Made by a program: the position numbers and the translations under genes. DNA of 64,000 bases from Bifidobacterium aerophilum (GTDB lineage: Bacteria > Actinomycetota > Actinomycetes > Actinomycetales > Bifidobacteriaceae). Of this stretch, positions 53,972-63,605 are shown in pieces. The stretch's first letter is position 1. Each line of letters opens with the position of its first letter. The stretch covers positions 62,001 through 126,000 of the forward strand of contig NZ_WHZW01000007.1 in assembly GCF_010667685.1 (NCBI RefSeq), given 5' to 3'. The notes under the pieces are model-generated. The model searched no databases. It was not told where the DNA came from and saw only the letters and a program-made list of their open reading frames with translations.

Positions 53972-55164
53972 CAGTGGTTCTCCTTTGCATCGGCTGCGAG
54001 GCGTGCGGCCTGACGGGCGGCTTCCTCCATGGTTTCGGCGACGTGCAGGTTCGGGTTGTCGGCCTGCGCGAGGATACTCAGGCCTTCGGCCGCGGCGTTG
54101 CCGTCGAATCGCACCACGATCGGCTTGGCGGCATTGAGCTTGTCCAATGCCTCAAGAATGCCCCTGGCCACCTGCTCGCAGGAGGTGATGCCGCCGTAGA
54201 CATTGACGAACACGGATTCGACCTGCGGATCGGACAGCACGATCTCAAGACTGTCCGACATGACCTCGGCGGATGCGCCTCCGCCGATATCGAGGAAGTT
54301 GGCGGGCTTGACGCCGGTTCCCTGTTCCTCTCCCGCACCCGAAACCGCATCGAGCGAACTCATGACCAGTCCGGCGCCGTTGCCGATCACGCCGACCTCG
54401 CCGTGCAGATGCACGTAGTGCAGACCATGTTCGGCCGCACGGGTCTCGTAGGGATCCGCCTCGATGCTGTCTTCGAAGCGTCGCCATCCGTCATGGCGGA
54501 ACGCGGCGTTGCCGTCAAGCGAGATCTTCGCGTCAAGAGCGCACAGGGACTTGGACGCCTCGTCGTCCGGATCGCCGACCTTGGCGAGCGGGTTGATCTC
54601 GACGAGCGTCGCATCGTTGTCCTTGAAGCAACGCCACATCTTGAGCAGGATATCGGCGGCCTGGTTGACGTCCGCGTGGTAGAAGCCGATGCTGTTCGCC
54701 ATCTCCACGGCGGCGTCATGATCGAAATCGTCCAGCGCATTGATGTGAAGGCGCTTGACCGATTCCGGATGTTCCTTGGCGATCTCCTCGACCTCGGTAC
54801 CGCCGTTGGCGGTGGCGAGCACGTCGTAGTCACGGGAGGATCGGTCCACGGAAATGGACACGTAGTATTCGTGCAGAATGTTCTTGGCTTCCGCCACGAG
54901 CACGCCGTTTACCTTATGGCCATGAATGGTCATGGGCAGTATGCTTTCGGCCATCAGTATGGCCTCGTCGCGATTATGCGCGAGCTTGACGCCGCCGGCC
55001 TGACCGCGATGGCCGATCTTCACCTGCGCCTTGATGACACAGGGATAACCGAGCTTGTCGGCGGCCTCGGCGACTTCGTGGGAGTTCTGGGCGAAAATCG
55101 CCTCCGGTTCCGGGATGGACTGTTCCGAGAGAAGTTCTCGGGCCTGATATTCGTATAGATCCAT
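53971..55164 (-). CDS. sucC: Succinyl-CoA synthetase beta subunit (ATP-grasp)
   Basis: The 397-residue ATP-grasp subunit starts with [12 protein letters not shown] and has [20 protein letters not shown] (nucleotide-binding), EINPLAKV and the C-terminal [13 protein letters not shown] region. It partners with SucD to interconvert succinate and succinyl-CoA. It is the first gene of the sucC-sucD-DUF6350 operon. Confidence 0.96.
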   Translation of the reverse strand: MDLYEYQARELLSEQSIPEPEAIFAQNSHEVAEAADKLGYPCVIKAQVKIGHRGQAGGVKLAHNRDEAILMAESILPMTIHGHKVNGVLVAEAKNILHEYYVSISVDRSSRDYDVLATANGGTEVEEIAKEHPESVKRLHINALDDFDHDAAVEMANSIGFYHADVNQAADILLKMWRCFKDNDATLVEINPLAKVGDPDDEASKSLCALDAKISLDGNAAFRHDGWRRFEDSIEADPYETRAAEHGLHYVHLHGEVGVIGNGAGLVMSSLDAVSGAGEEQGTGVKPANFLDIGGGASAEVMSDSLEIVLSDPQVESVFVNVYGGITSCEQVARGILEALDKLNAAKPIVVRFDGNAAAEGLSILAQADNPNLHVAETMEEAARQAARLAADAKENH

Positions 55165-55195
55165 GAATACACCTGCTTGGGATACTATGTACGAT

Positions 55196-55222
55196 GGCCC
55201 GGCGAGGATGAGTCGCCGGGCC
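55196..55222 (-). terminator. Hairpin downstream of apt
   Basis: GGCCCGGCGA (55196-55205) and TCGCCGGGCC (55213-55222) form a perfect 10-bp stem with a 7-base loop between the apt stop and sucC start on the minus strand. Confidence 0.6.
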
Positions 55223-55259
55223 GAAATTCATGTGTCGCGCTGCTCCGGCCTGGATGGAC

Positions 55260-55841
55260 TCAGGCAGGCATGGTGACCAGTGTGCTGCTGGGTACGTCGC
55301 CCAGCACGGCGAGTCCGTCAAGTCCGATGAGCTCCATGACGAAGCTGAATCCGGCGACTTCGCCGTGTGCGCGACGGATGAGGTCGGCGGCTGCCTTGGC
55401 GGTGCCTCCGGTGGCGATCAGGTCATCGACGATGAGTACGCGCTCGCCCGGCGTAACCATACCGGATTCGATTTCGATGGTCGCCGTACCGTATTCGAGT
55501 GCATAGGATTCTCCGATGGTTTCGGGAGGGAGCTTGCCGGCCTTGCGCACGGCAATGAAGCCCTTGCCGAGGCGGGCGGCCAGCGCGGGGCCGAAGAGGA
55601 ATCCGCGCGCTTCGAGGCCGGCGATGGCATCAAAATCGTCCGCCGGAACGGGGAGGGCCTGTTCCAGGGCGTCGAGCATCAGCGCGAACGCCTTGGCGTC
55701 GGCGAGCACCGGCATGAAGTCGCGGAAGTTGATTCCCTCTTTCGGGAATCCGGGAATCGAACGGATTCGGGAGACCAGATAGTCCGCATTATCCTGACCG
55801 ATCGCAGCCAAACGGTCGATGGTGATGTCGGTTTGCGTCAT
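55260..55841 (-). CDS. apt: Adenine phosphoribosyltransferase
   Basis: The 193-residue enzyme salvages adenine to AMP with PRPP. It has the PRPP-binding motif VLIVDDLIATGGTAKAA (about 128-144) and family residues LEARGFLFGPALA and VRKAGKLP. Length is typical. It lies downstream of yajC and upstream of sucC, separated from both by hairpins, so it may be transcribed alone. Confidence 0.96.
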   Translation of the reverse strand: MTQTDITIDRLAAIGQDNADYLVSRIRSIPGFPKEGINFRDFMPVLADAKAFALMLDALEQALPVPADDFDAIAGLEARGFLFGPALAARLGKGFIAVRKAGKLPPETIGESYALEYGTATIEIESGMVTPGERVLIVDDLIATGGTAKAAADLIRRAHGEVAGFSFVMELIGLDGLAVLGDVPSSTLVTMPA

Positions 55842-55881
55842 AACCCTGCCTGCCTTGTCTATATGCTGTTGCTGTTATGGT

Positions 55882-55926
55882 CGGGGTTCCGTGCGGCTCC
55901 GGCCAAGGGAACCGCACGGAACCCCG
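55882..55926 (-). terminator. Hairpin downstream of yajC
   Basis: A perfect 15-bp stem (55882-55896 with 55912-55926) encloses a 15-base loop, 30 bases past the yajC stop on the minus strand. Confidence 0.6.
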
Positions 55927-55955
55927 CTCGTCGATCGCCGGCGATGTACGGGAAA

Positions 55956-56360
55956 TCAGTCCTCTTTTTCACCGGTTTCGGCCGCCGCGGCGGTAGCGGA
56001 GGTCTCCACCGGCACCTGCGCGTCGTCGGCATCGTCCTGCGGCAGCGGATTGCCGTTTTCGTCGACCTCATCGTCGCTCACGTACGCCGGGCGCACATAT
56101 TCGCGGCTGATGGCGTTGAACCCGAACCTCAGCTTGGATCCTTCGGAGTCGATGACGATCTCCTCATACTGGGTGTCGACGGAGACGACCTTGCCGATCA
56201 CGCCGCCGATGGTGATGACCTCAGTGCCGGGCTGCAGGTTGGAGCGAAAATCCTGCTTCTCCTGCTGCTGCTTCTTGGCCTTTTTGGACTGCCACCACAT
56301 GAAGGCGATCATGAAGACAAGGAAGATGATCATCATGAGATTCATGGAATCTGCGGGCAA
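55956..56360 (-). CDS. yajC: Sec translocase accessory subunit YajC
   Basis: The 134-residue protein has one N-terminal membrane segment (MNLMMIIFLVFMIAFMWW) followed by the YajC signature SKKAKKQQQEKQDF and GTEVITIGGVIGKVV, then a long acidic C-terminal tail. YajC binds the SecDF complex. AGGAG lies six bases before a TTG, which is chosen as start; the first ATG (56345) is too far from it. The ruvB gene lies just upstream. Confidence 0.9.
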   Translation of the reverse strand: MPADSMNLMMIIFLVFMIAFMWWQSKKAKKQQQEKQDFRSNLQPGTEVITIGGVIGKVVSVDTQYEEIVIDSEGSKLRFGFNAISREYVRPAYVSDDEVDENGNPLPQDDADDAQVPVETSATAAAAETGEKED

Positions 56361-56440
56361 GGGATACTCCTAACGGGTCGATGGATGGCACTGCGTTTGC
56401 ATATATGACTTTGCCATATATAACGCCCAAAGTCGAAAGT

Positions 56441-57496
56441 CTAGAATAGCTTGCTGACATCCTCCTTGGGCACCAGTCCCAGATGACTCCATGCCTTCTC
56501 TGTGGCGACACGGCCTTTGGGCGTGCGCACGAGGAATCCCTCACGGACCAGATACGGCTCGCAGACGGTCTCCACCGTCTCCGATTCCTCTCCGACCATG
56601 GCGGACAACGTGTTCAGGCCCACCGGCCCACCGTTGAACTGTCTGACCACGGCGTTAAGCACGGCGATATCCAATCGGTCCAGGCCCTCGGCGTCTATCT
56701 GATACAGCGATAGCGCGTCTTTCACGTCGTCCGGGTTAACCGCGTCCAGATCATGGACGATGGCCCAGTCCCTCACGCGGCGCAACAGACGATTCGCGAT
56801 GCGCGGCGTGCCGCGGGAACGCACCGCCATCTCGTATGCAGATCCGTTCTCGAGCCGCACGCCGAGCACTCCAGCCGATCGTTCGATGAGTTTTTCCAAC
56901 TCCTCGTGAGGGTAGAAGTCCAGATGCGCGGTAAACCCGAAGCGCGCGCGCAACGGCGATGGCAGCATGCCTTCTCGCGTGGTCGCGCCGATCACGGTGA
57001 ACCTCGGAAGCGTCAGCGGTATCGACGTCGCGCCCGGCCCTTTGCCCACCATCACGTCGACGCGGAAATCCTCCATCGCGATATAGAGCAGTTCCTCGGC
57101 GGCACGCGGCAGGCGGTGGATCTCATCGATGAACAACACCTCACCCGAGTCCAAGGAACTGAGGATCGAAGCGAGATCGCCGGCATGCTGAATGGCCGGA
57201 CCTGACGTCACCCGGATCGGCACGCCGAGTTCATTGGCGACGATCATGGCCAACGTGGTCTTGCCGAGTCCGGGAGGACCGGCAAGCAGAATATGGTCCG
57301 GCGGCACATCGCGCTTGCGCGCGGCATCAAGGAACAGCTGCAGCTGGGCCTTGAGCAACGGCTGTCCGATGAACCCGTCAAGGGCATGGGGACGTAGTTC
57401 CTCATCGCTGACCGGCTCGTTGCCGACCGGTGCCGCGGACACCATGCGCAACGATTCCTCGTTCGCGCCGGTATTGGTCTGGGCATCATATTCCAT
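56441..57496 (-). CDS. ruvB: Holliday junction branch-migration ATPase RuvB
   Basis: RuvB is the hexameric AAA+ motor of Holliday junction migration. The 351-residue protein has [12 protein letters not shown], Walker [10 protein letters not shown], Walker [10 protein letters not shown], sensor 1 [11 protein letters not shown] and the C-terminal winged-helix domain (about 285-340). It is directly downstream of ruvA (gap 9 bases). Confidence 0.97.
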   Translation of the reverse strand: MEYDAQTNTGANEESLRMVSAAPVGNEPVSDEELRPHALDGFIGQPLLKAQLQLFLDAARKRDVPPDHILLAGPPGLGKTTLAMIVANELGVPIRVTSGPAIQHAGDLASILSSLDSGEVLFIDEIHRLPRAAEELLYIAMEDFRVDVMVGKGPGATSIPLTLPRFTVIGATTREGMLPSPLRARFGFTAHLDFYPHEELEKLIERSAGVLGVRLENGSAYEMAVRSRGTPRIANRLLRRVRDWAIVHDLDAVNPDDVKDALSLYQIDAEGLDRLDIAVLNAVVRQFNGGPVGLNTLSAMVGEESETVETVCEPYLVREGFLVRTPKGRVATEKAWSHLGLVPKEDVSKLF

Positions 57497-57505
57497 ATAT
57501 GCGAA

Positions 57506-58129
57506 TCACCGTCCTCGGTCAAGGGATGCCAATGCCAGTTTGAGCACGCGTGGCACGTCGGCGTCGTTGAGCGGCGTCTCGATGCCATTGTCCTGGCACG
57601 CCGATTCGACGGCATGCTGCGCGTCCTGCTGTCTCCATCCGAGAGACATCAGCCCCTCCACCACCTGCATGGACCCTTGATCCACATCACGCTGGCGGGA
57701 GGACGACCCCGTACCGCCCTCTATGGCATCGAGATCGATGGAACCCTTCAGTTCGAGGATGATCTTCTGAGCTCCTTTCTTGCCCAGCCCGGGAGCCTTG
57801 GACAATGCCGTCGCGTCGCCCTCCGCCACCGCCCGCGCAAGGCGGTCCACCGGGAGCGTGGACAGCAGGGACAGCGCCACCTTCGGACCGATGCCGCTGA
57901 CTTTCTGCAGCTGCAGAAACATCCGTTTGGCGGACGACGACGCGAATCCGAACAGCGTGATCGCATCTTGGGACACGGACATCGACGTATACACGCGAAC
58001 GTCCTTGCCGACATGCAACGCCGACAGATCGGCGGCCGGCATACGCGTCTCGTAGCCAACTCCCCCGACCTCGATCAGAGCGCTGTCCGCGCCGACCTCG
58101 ATCACGCGTCCGTTGAGCATTCCTATCAT
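57506..58129 (-). CDS. ruvA: Holliday junction DNA-binding subunit RuvA
   Basis: RuvA binds the four-way junction and loads RuvB. The 207-residue protein has the OB fold (MIGMLNGRVIEV), a HhH region with LQKVSGIGPKVALSLLS and APGLGKKGAQKIILELKG, and a C-terminal RuvB-binding domain (about 150-205). It begins with AGAGGG ahead of the ATG and follows ruvC by 146 bases. Confidence 0.97.
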   Translation of the reverse strand: MIGMLNGRVIEVGADSALIEVGGVGYETRMPAADLSALHVGKDVRVYTSMSVSQDAITLFGFASSSAKRMFLQLQKVSGIGPKVALSLLSTLPVDRLARAVAEGDATALSKAPGLGKKGAQKIILELKGSIDLDAIEGGTGSSSRQRDVDQGSMQVVEGLMSLGWRQQDAQHAVESACQDNGIETPLNDADVPRVLKLALASLDRGR

Positions 58130-58275
58130 GGCACCCTCTCAGCGATCCTTGTTCGAACATCCGTTCTATCAAACTGTATGCGACGCACTCGACCAAGGCC
58201 TCACGCATCAAACGGATAATGGCTCAGACACATGCAACGGCCGACGACACGCCGCGGCATGAGATTCCGAAGATG

Positions 58276-58857
58276 TCACATGCCGCGATCGGCGCCTCGC
58301 CGACGGGCGGAACGCTGAGCGGCCAAGGCCCACTGCCGTTGCGCCGGTGTCAGATGCTGCTCGCGTTCCCCTCCCTGCAGCGCTCCGGCCGGTCGCAGGG
58401 CATGGCAGATGGCAATGGCCAGCGCATCAGCGGCGTCGGCAGGCGTCGGAGGTTCGTTCAGCCCCAGGATCCGCGCCACCATACGCTCCATTTGAGGTTT
58501 TTCGGCCTTGCCGTTGCCGGTGATCGCAAGTTTCGATTCGGTAGGAGTGTGCAAAGCCACGGGTATGCCTCTCTGGGCTGCGGCCAGCATGGCCATGCCG
58601 GCCGCCTGCGCCGTACCAAGCACGGTGTTGCGGTTCGACTGCGCGAACACGCGCTCAATGGATACCGTATCGGGGGCGAACCGCTCGATCTTCTCGACCA
58701 GACCGTTATAGATGGCCAGAAGACGAAGATCCTGCGACGTATCCGGCGACGAGCGCACGACATCGACGTGAATAAACGAAAGCCGGCGGTGTGCGCCGGC
58801 TTCGATCACGCCGACCCCGCAGCGGGTAAGCCCGGGGTCAACGCCTAGAATGATCAC
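58276..58857 (-). CDS. ruvC: Holliday junction resolvase RuvC
   Basis: RuvC cuts Holliday junctions. The 193-residue protein has the active-site acidic residues in [20 protein letters not shown], and the C-terminal [12 protein letters not shown] pair. Translation starts at GTG, preceded by GAGGAG inside the yebC 3' end. The order yebC-ruvC-ruvA-ruvB is that of most bacteria. Confidence 0.96.
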   Translation of the reverse strand: MIILGVDPGLTRCGVGVIEAGAHRRLSFIHVDVVRSSPDTSQDLRLLAIYNGLVEKIERFAPDTVSIERVFAQSNRNTVLGTAQAAGMAMLAAAQRGIPVALHTPTESKLAITGNGKAEKPQMERMVARILGLNEPPTPADAADALAIAICHALRPAGALQGGEREQHLTPAQRQWALAAQRSARRRGADRGM

Positions 58858-58863
58858 AGAGGA

Positions 58864-59619
58864 TTACTCCTCGTCGAGCTGGGCCATGACCTCGTCGGAC
58901 GCGGTCCAGTTGGAGTAGATGTTCTGCACATCGTCCAGATCATCGAGGTTGTCGATGAGCTTGGACACCTTGCGGGCGTCCTCAAGGCTCAGCTCGACCT
59001 CGTTCTTCGGACGCATCACCATATCGGCGGAATCATAGTCGAAACCGGCGTCCTGCAGGCTCTTGCGCACGGTGTGCAGGTCGGACGGATCGGTGATCAC
59101 GGTGAACACGTCGCCGTCATCGATCACGTCTTCGGCGCCGGCGTCGCCGGCCTTCTCGAACAGGTCATCGAAGTCCACGCCCTCGGCCGGGACCTCGATC
59201 TGGCCCTTGCGCTCGAAATTGAAGGAGACGGAACCGGAGGTGGCCAGCGAGCCGTTGCCCTTGGTCAGGGTGGAACGCACTTCGGCGGCCGCGCGGTTGC
59301 GGTTGTCGGTCAGGCATTCGATGATCAGGCCGACGCCGGCGGGAGCGTAGCCCTCGTAGACGATGTCCTCGTAGTTGGCGCCGCCGGCTTCCTCACCAGA
59401 ACCGCGCTTGACGGCGCGCTTGATGTTGTCGGCCGGCATGGAGGCCTTCTTGGCCTTGTAGATGGCATCGTACAGGGACGGGTTGCCGTCCGGGTCGCCG
59501 CCGCCCATGCGGGCCGCGATCTCGATGTTCTTGATGAGTTTGGCGAACAGCTTGCCGCGCTTCGCGTCGATGGCGGCCTTCTTGTGCTTGGTGGTCGCCC
59601 ACTTGGAATGACCTGACAT
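58864..59619 (-). CDS. yebC: YebC/PmpR-family protein
   Basis: This 251-residue protein starts with the family hallmark [20 protein letters not shown] and continues [20 protein letters not shown]. YebC-family members are described as transcriptional regulators and, more recently, as helpers of translation through proline stretches. AGGAG lies four to five bases before the ATG; an upstream frame to 59751 is not used. Confidence 0.96.
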   Translation of the reverse strand: MSGHSKWATTKHKKAAIDAKRGKLFAKLIKNIEIAARMGGGDPDGNPSLYDAIYKAKKASMPADNIKRAVKRGSGEEAGGANYEDIVYEGYAPAGVGLIIECLTDNRNRAAAEVRSTLTKGNGSLATSGSVSFNFERKGQIEVPAEGVDFDDLFEKAGDAGAEDVIDDGDVFTVITDPSDLHTVRKSLQDAGFDYDSADMVMRPKNEVELSLEDARKVSKLIDNLDDLDDVQNIYSNWTASDEVMAQLDEE

Positions 59620-59718
59620 AATGCTCCTAGCAGATCTACGGATAAAACTGGCAAACGGGATAAGTTTAGAGCGCTTTGCAGACAACTGCCAGCGATGCCG
59701 GCAAAGCGGCGGACGCAA

Positions 59719-59758
59719 GCGTTCCACGGAACGGACATGCATCCGTCCCACGGAACGC
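59719..59758 (-). terminator. Hairpin downstream of thrS
   Basis: A long stem (59719-59736 with 59741-59758), with several G-T or mismatched pairs, centres on ATGCAT between the thrS stop and yebC start. It carries repeats of CGGAACG. Confidence 0.5.
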
Positions 59759-59775
59759 CTGCGGCATTGACGGGA

Positions 59776-61821
59776 TCAGGCTTCCGCCGGAGCGGCCACG
59801 GCGGCCTTGAAGTCGTCCGCGGAGTTGACCTGGACGCGCTTGGCGATCACGTCGAGGATCTGCTTGCGCGCCTGATCGACTGGGACGCCATTGAGCTGGC
59901 TGCCGTCGCGGAAACGGAAGCTCACCGCATTGTTGTTCATGTCCTCTTCGCCGACGATGAGGATGAACGGCACCTTGGACTTGGAGGCGTTGCGGATCTT
60001 CTTGCCGAAACGGTCGTCGGAGTAGTCGATCTCGCAACGGACCATCTCGTCCTCAAGGCTCTTGACGAAGCCGGCAAGATGCGGCGCGAACTCGTCGGCG
60101 ACCGGGATGCCGAGCACCTGCACCGGGGCGAGCCAAGCCGGGAACGCGCCGGCATAGTGCTCGAGCAGCACGGCGAAGAAGCGTTCGATGGAGCCGAACA
60201 GTGCACGGTGGATCATCACCGGACGCTGGTGCGTGCCATCGGCCGCGATGTACTCGAGCTGGAAGCGCTCGGGCAGGTTGAAATCGAGCTGGATGGTCGA
60301 CACCTGCCAGGTGCGGCCGATCGCGTCGCGGGCCTGCACGGAGATCTTCGGGCCATAGAACGCGGCTCCGCCCGGATCGGCCACGAGGTTGAGGCCGGAA
60401 TCCTTGGCGACCTCGGCGAGCGTGTTGGTCGCCTCCTCCCAGATCTCGTCGGAACCGACGTACTTGTGCTCGTCCTTGGTGGACAGCTCGAGATAGAAGT
60501 CGTCCAGACCGAAATCGCGCAGCACCTTGAGCACGAAGGTGAGCAGGTTGGTCAGCTCGCCCTTCATCTGCTCGCGCGTGCAGTAGATGTGGGAATCGTC
60601 CTGCGTGAGGCCGCGCACACGGGTCAGGCCGTGGACCTCGCCGGACTTCTCGTAACGGTACACGGTGCCGAACTCGAACAGGCGAAGCGGCAGTTCCTTG
60701 TAGGAACGCTGGCGGGACTTGAAGATGAGGTTGTGCATCGGGCAGTTCATCGGCTTGAGGTAATAGTCGAAGCCCTGCTTGGTGATGTTGCCGTTCTCGT
60801 CGCGCTCCTCGTCCAGGCGCATGGCCGGGTACATGGAGTCCTTGTACCAGTGCAGGTGGCCGGAGGTCTCATACAGGCCGCCCTTGGTGATGTGCGGGGT
60901 CTGCACGAAGCTGTAGTGGTACTTGCGGTGCATCTCGCGGGAGTAGTCCTCCATCGCGTTGATGACGGCGGCACCCTTCGGATGGAATACGGCAAGGCCC
61001 GGCCCGATCTCCTCCGGGAAGGAGAACAGGTCCATTTCGGCGCCGAGCTTGCGGTGATCGCGCTTGGCGGCCTCCTCGAGACGGGTCTGGTAGGCCTTGA
61101 GATCCTCCTTGGTGGCCCATGCGGTGCCGTAGATGCGCTGCATGGTCGGGTTGTTCTCGTTGCCACGCCAGTAGGCGGCGGCGGAGCGTTCGATCTTGAA
61201 CGCCTTGATGAAGTGCGTGTTCGGCAGGTGCGGCCCGCGGCACAGATCCTTCCACACGACGTTGCCGTCGCGGTCGACGTTGTCGTAGAAGCTGAGTTCC
61301 TTGCCGGAGATCTCAGTGGCGGTGGACGGGTCGAGATGCGCTTCCTTGTCCTCGATCAGTTCGATCTTGAACGGCTGGTCGGCTTCCTCCTTGAGCGCCT
61401 CCTCCTCGGTGGCGACGCGGCGGCGGAAGGACTGCGCGGACTTGATGATCCGCTGCATGTGCTTCTCGATGTTCTTGAGATCGTCCGGCGTAAACGGCTG
61501 ATCGACCTGGAAATCGTAGTAGAAGCCGTCCTTGATGATCGGTCCGACGCCGAGCTTGGCGTTCGGGAACAGTTCCTGAACGGCCTGGGCCATGACATGG
61601 GTCGCCGAATGACGCATGATTCCGAGGCCGTCTTCGCTGTCGAGCGCGACGGATTCGACCGTGTCGCCGTCGGCGAGCGGCGTGTAGAGATCACGCAGTT
61701 CGCCGTTGAGACGCACCGCGATGATGTTCTTGTCGTCCGCGAACAGCTCGGTGCCGGTGGTGGTAGCTTCCACCTCCTTCGCTTCGCCGTTGACTGTAAT
61801 GGAGATGGAGCTTTGCGCCAT
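59776..61821 (-). CDS. thrS: Threonyl-tRNA synthetase
   Basis: The 681-residue class II synthetase has an N-terminal TGS domain (about 5-65), the editing domain with [11 protein letters not shown] (about 70), and the catalytic core (about 275-540) with [12 protein letters not shown] and the class II motifs, ending in an anticodon-binding domain (about 560-670). AAAGGA lies seven bases before the ATG at 61821. No T-box-like leader was seen upstream. Confidence 0.97.
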   Translation of the reverse strand: MAQSSISITVNGEAKEVEATTTGTELFADDKNIIAVRLNGELRDLYTPLADGDTVESVALDSEDGLGIMRHSATHVMAQAVQELFPNAKLGVGPIIKDGFYYDFQVDQPFTPDDLKNIEKHMQRIIKSAQSFRRRVATEEEALKEEADQPFKIELIEDKEAHLDPSTATEISGKELSFYDNVDRDGNVVWKDLCRGPHLPNTHFIKAFKIERSAAAYWRGNENNPTMQRIYGTAWATKEDLKAYQTRLEEAAKRDHRKLGAEMDLFSFPEEIGPGLAVFHPKGAAVINAMEDYSREMHRKYHYSFVQTPHITKGGLYETSGHLHWYKDSMYPAMRLDEERDENGNITKQGFDYYLKPMNCPMHNLIFKSRQRSYKELPLRLFEFGTVYRYEKSGEVHGLTRVRGLTQDDSHIYCTREQMKGELTNLLTFVLKVLRDFGLDDFYLELSTKDEHKYVGSDEIWEEATNTLAEVAKDSGLNLVADPGGAAFYGPKISVQARDAIGRTWQVSTIQLDFNLPERFQLEYIAADGTHQRPVMIHRALFGSIERFFAVLLEHYAGAFPAWLAPVQVLGIPVADEFAPHLAGFVKSLEDEMVRCEIDYSDDRFGKKIRNASKSKVPFILIVGEEDMNNNAVSFRFRDGSQLNGVPVDQARKQILDVIAKRVQVNSADDFKAAVAAPAEA

Positions 61822-61905
61822 GATGTGTCCTTTGCTATCGGGGCCCGCGTTACCAATGGGCAGGCCTGGACTGGAAATCAACATGGGAAACGATAGGATC
61901 GAGTG

Positions 61906-61918
61906 CAGACATTGTCTG
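61906..61918 (-). promoter_or_regulatory. Perfect dyad upstream of thrS
   Basis: CAGACA-T-TGTCTG (61906-61918) is a perfect 6-bp inverted repeat with one central base about 85 bases upstream of the thrS start. It may be an operator; no regulator is known. Confidence 0.3.
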
Positions 61919-61961
61919 TGAACGCTCCCGCATTGCGAACGACGGACGCGCGGATACGCAA

Positions 61962-61985
61962 AGAGGCTCCCAAACGGGAGCCTCT
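61962..61985 (-). terminator. Terminator of the tRNA cluster
   Basis: A perfect 10-bp stem (61962-61971 with 61976-61985) encloses a 4-base loop, eight bases past the last tRNA on the minus strand, followed there by TTT. Confidence 0.75.
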
Positions 61986-61992
61986 GTATCGG

Positions 61993-62065
61993 AGCGGACA
62001 ACGGGACTCGAACCCGCGGTCTCAACCTTGGCAAGGTTGCGCTTTACCAACTAAGCTATGTCCGC
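61993..62065 (-). tRNA. tRNA-Gly (GCC anticodon), copy 1
   Basis: The cloverleaf reads GCGGACA acceptor, D-arm TAGCTTAGTTGGTA, anticodon stem CAACC with GCC, and T-arm GGGTTCGAGTCCC, with all stems paired. The CCA is not encoded. It is the last gene of the cluster in the direction of transcription and is identical to the gene at 62516. Confidence 0.95.
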
Positions 62066-62096
62066 AAAGGATTCCGCCGTGAGAAGCGGATTCCAG

Positions 62097-62169
62097 TGGA
62101 GCTAAGGGGATTCGAACCCCTGACCCTCTCCATGCCATGGAGATGCGCTACCAGCTGCGCCATAGCCCC
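62097..62169 (-). tRNA. tRNA-Ala (GGC anticodon)
   Basis: The acceptor GGGGCTA/TAGCTCC, anticodon stem TCTCC with GGC in the 7-base loop, and T-arm GGTTCGAATCC form a full cloverleaf with discriminator A. CCA is not encoded. Confidence 0.94.
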
Positions 62170-62189
62170 GAAACGCATTGCTGCGTCCG

Positions 62190-62262
62190 TGGGTGATGTA
62201 GGAATCGAACCTACGACCCCTTCCGTGTGAAGGAAGTGCGCTAGCCGCTGCGCCAATCACCC
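62190..62262 (-). tRNA. tRNA-Val (CAC anticodon)
   Basis: The acceptor GGGTGAT/ATCACCC, anticodon stem CTTCC with CAC and T-arm GTTCGATTC form a cloverleaf with discriminator A. CCA is not encoded. Confidence 0.94.
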
Positions 62263-62301
62263 ATGTTCAGTTAGCCGAACGAATCATTCGATCCGATCAT
62301 C

Positions 62302-62373
62302 GTGGGCGATACAAGATTCGAACTTGTGACCCCTTCCGTGTCAGGGAAGTGCGCTACCTCTGCGCCAACCGCC
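62302..62373 (-). tRNA. tRNA-Val (GAC anticodon)
   Basis: The acceptor GGGCGGT/ATCGCCC, anticodon stem CTTCC with GAC and T-arm GTTCGAATC form a cloverleaf with discriminator A. It is distinct from the neighbouring CAC gene in the acceptor and T-arm. Confidence 0.93.
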
Positions 62374-62415
62374 CGGGCCTGCATACCACCGACCGAATTT
62401 CTTCGGCCGATCGAG

Positions 62416-62486
62416 AGGTGGGTACGAGAGTCGAACTCGTCTATACGGCTTTGCAGGCCGCTGCCTAACCGCTTGGCTAACCCACC
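62416..62486 (-). tRNA. tRNA-Cys (GCA anticodon)
   Basis: The acceptor GGTGGGT/ACCCACC, anticodon stem GCGGC with GCA and T-arm GTTCGACTC form a cloverleaf. The discriminator is U, as required for Cys. Confidence 0.94.
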
Positions 62487-62515
62487 GCAAAGGTCGTCAA
62501 CTCATCGGACCTTAG

Positions 62516-62588
62516 AGCGGACAACGGGACTCGAACCCGCGGTCTCAACCTTGGCAAGGTTGCGCTTTACCAACTAAGCTATGTCCGC
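62516..62588 (-). tRNA. tRNA-Gly (GCC anticodon), copy 2
   Basis: The 73-base sequence is identical to the Gly gene at 61993. It is the first gene of the cluster in the direction of transcription. A duplicate pair this close can recombine. Confidence 0.95.
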
Positions 62589-62746
62589 GATGCTGTGCAA
62601 CTTGTCGCTGCCTGAGCACGAGTGATTACTATACCGGCGCCATCCCCATCTGACAAATACGGCGTGTCGCATACCGTCTGCGCACCCCGATACGCCACTG
62701 GCATAAGGGTTTCCGGGCTTCTCGGATACCGGTTAGATTAGGAGCC

Positions 62747-63583
62747 ATGAAGAGACAAGCAGCGGGAGACGGACCGGTGTTGATCGCCGCCTTCGAGGGA
62801 TGGAACGACGCCTGCCATGCGGCCAGCGACGTCGCGCGCCATCTGGTGAAAAGGTACGCGGGATCCGAGGTCCGCGAAATCGCGGGCGATGATTTCTACG
62901 ACTATCAGACGGCCCGTCCGATCGCCTGCCATGCGACCGGACGCCAGCGCATCATATGGCCGCACACGACGTTCTACGGCATCGATATCATGCCGGGGCG
63001 GCGATGGTATGTTCAGATCGCGCCGGAGCCGAATTACCGGTGGCGGGAGTACTGCAGGAGGACGCTGCGCATCGCCGATGAGCTTGACGTGAACCGTATC
63101 GTCACGCTCGGCTCGATGTTCGCCGATTGTCCGCATACTCGCGCGCTTCCGGTGGATGTGGAGGAGAACGGCGACCAGTCGTCCTGTGATCCCGACCAGC
63201 GCTACAGCGGACCGGTCGGCATTCCCACGATCCTCGACGACCTCGCCGGCGAAGAAGGCTTCGACACGACGTCGCTCTGGGTGTCCATCCCGCAGTATCT
63301 GGGCGATGACGGATGCGATCAGGCTGCGATGCAGCTGCTGGAACGTCTTTCGGATCTGACGGGCGTTCCGCTTGATCTGGGCGATCTGCCGTCCCGCGCG
63401 GATGCGTGGAAGGCCAAGGCCTCGATGCTCGTACGCTGCAACGACGCACTGGCCGAATACGTGCATCGTCTTGAGCAGGAGCACGACAGGGATGCGAAAG
63501 CCCGCCAAGAGGCGTCTCTTGACGGGCCGGCATGCGAACAGCTGATACGGGAAGCCGAATCGTTTCTCAAGGATCTCGGATGA
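62747..63583 (+). CDS. PAC2 family protein
   Basis: The 278-residue protein has the PAC2 (proteasome-assembly-chaperone-like) core: VLIAAFEGWNDACHAAS near the N-terminus and GLPT-type PVGIPTILDDLAG in the middle, with SLWVSIPQYL. Actinobacterial members (such as Rv2125) have no settled function. AGGAG precedes the ATG at 62747. It is followed after 22 bases by the convergent uppP gene. Confidence 0.87.
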   Translation: MKRQAAGDGPVLIAAFEGWNDACHAASDVARHLVKRYAGSEVREIAGDDFYDYQTARPIACHATGRQRIIWPHTTFYGIDIMPGRRWYVQIAPEPNYRWREYCRRTLRIADELDVNRIVTLGSMFADCPHTRALPVDVEENGDQSSCDPDQRYSGPVGIPTILDDLAGEEGFDTTSLWVSIPQYLGDDGCDQAAMQLLERLSDLTGVPLDLGDLPSRADAWKAKASMLVRCNDALAEYVHRLEQEHDRDAKARQEASLDGPACEQLIREAESFLKDLG

Positions 63584-63605
63584 TCCCCGTATCGGGATCC
63601 GTGAT

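Noticed and set aside
59695..61896. 733-codon plus-strand frame opposite thrS
   Set aside because: It is antisense to thrS with all class II motifs; repetitive hydrophobic/acidic composition is typical of a shadow frame.
61822..61992. T-box leader for thrS
   Set aside because: I looked for the conserved T-box sequence and a specifier hairpin on the minus strand and saw neither.
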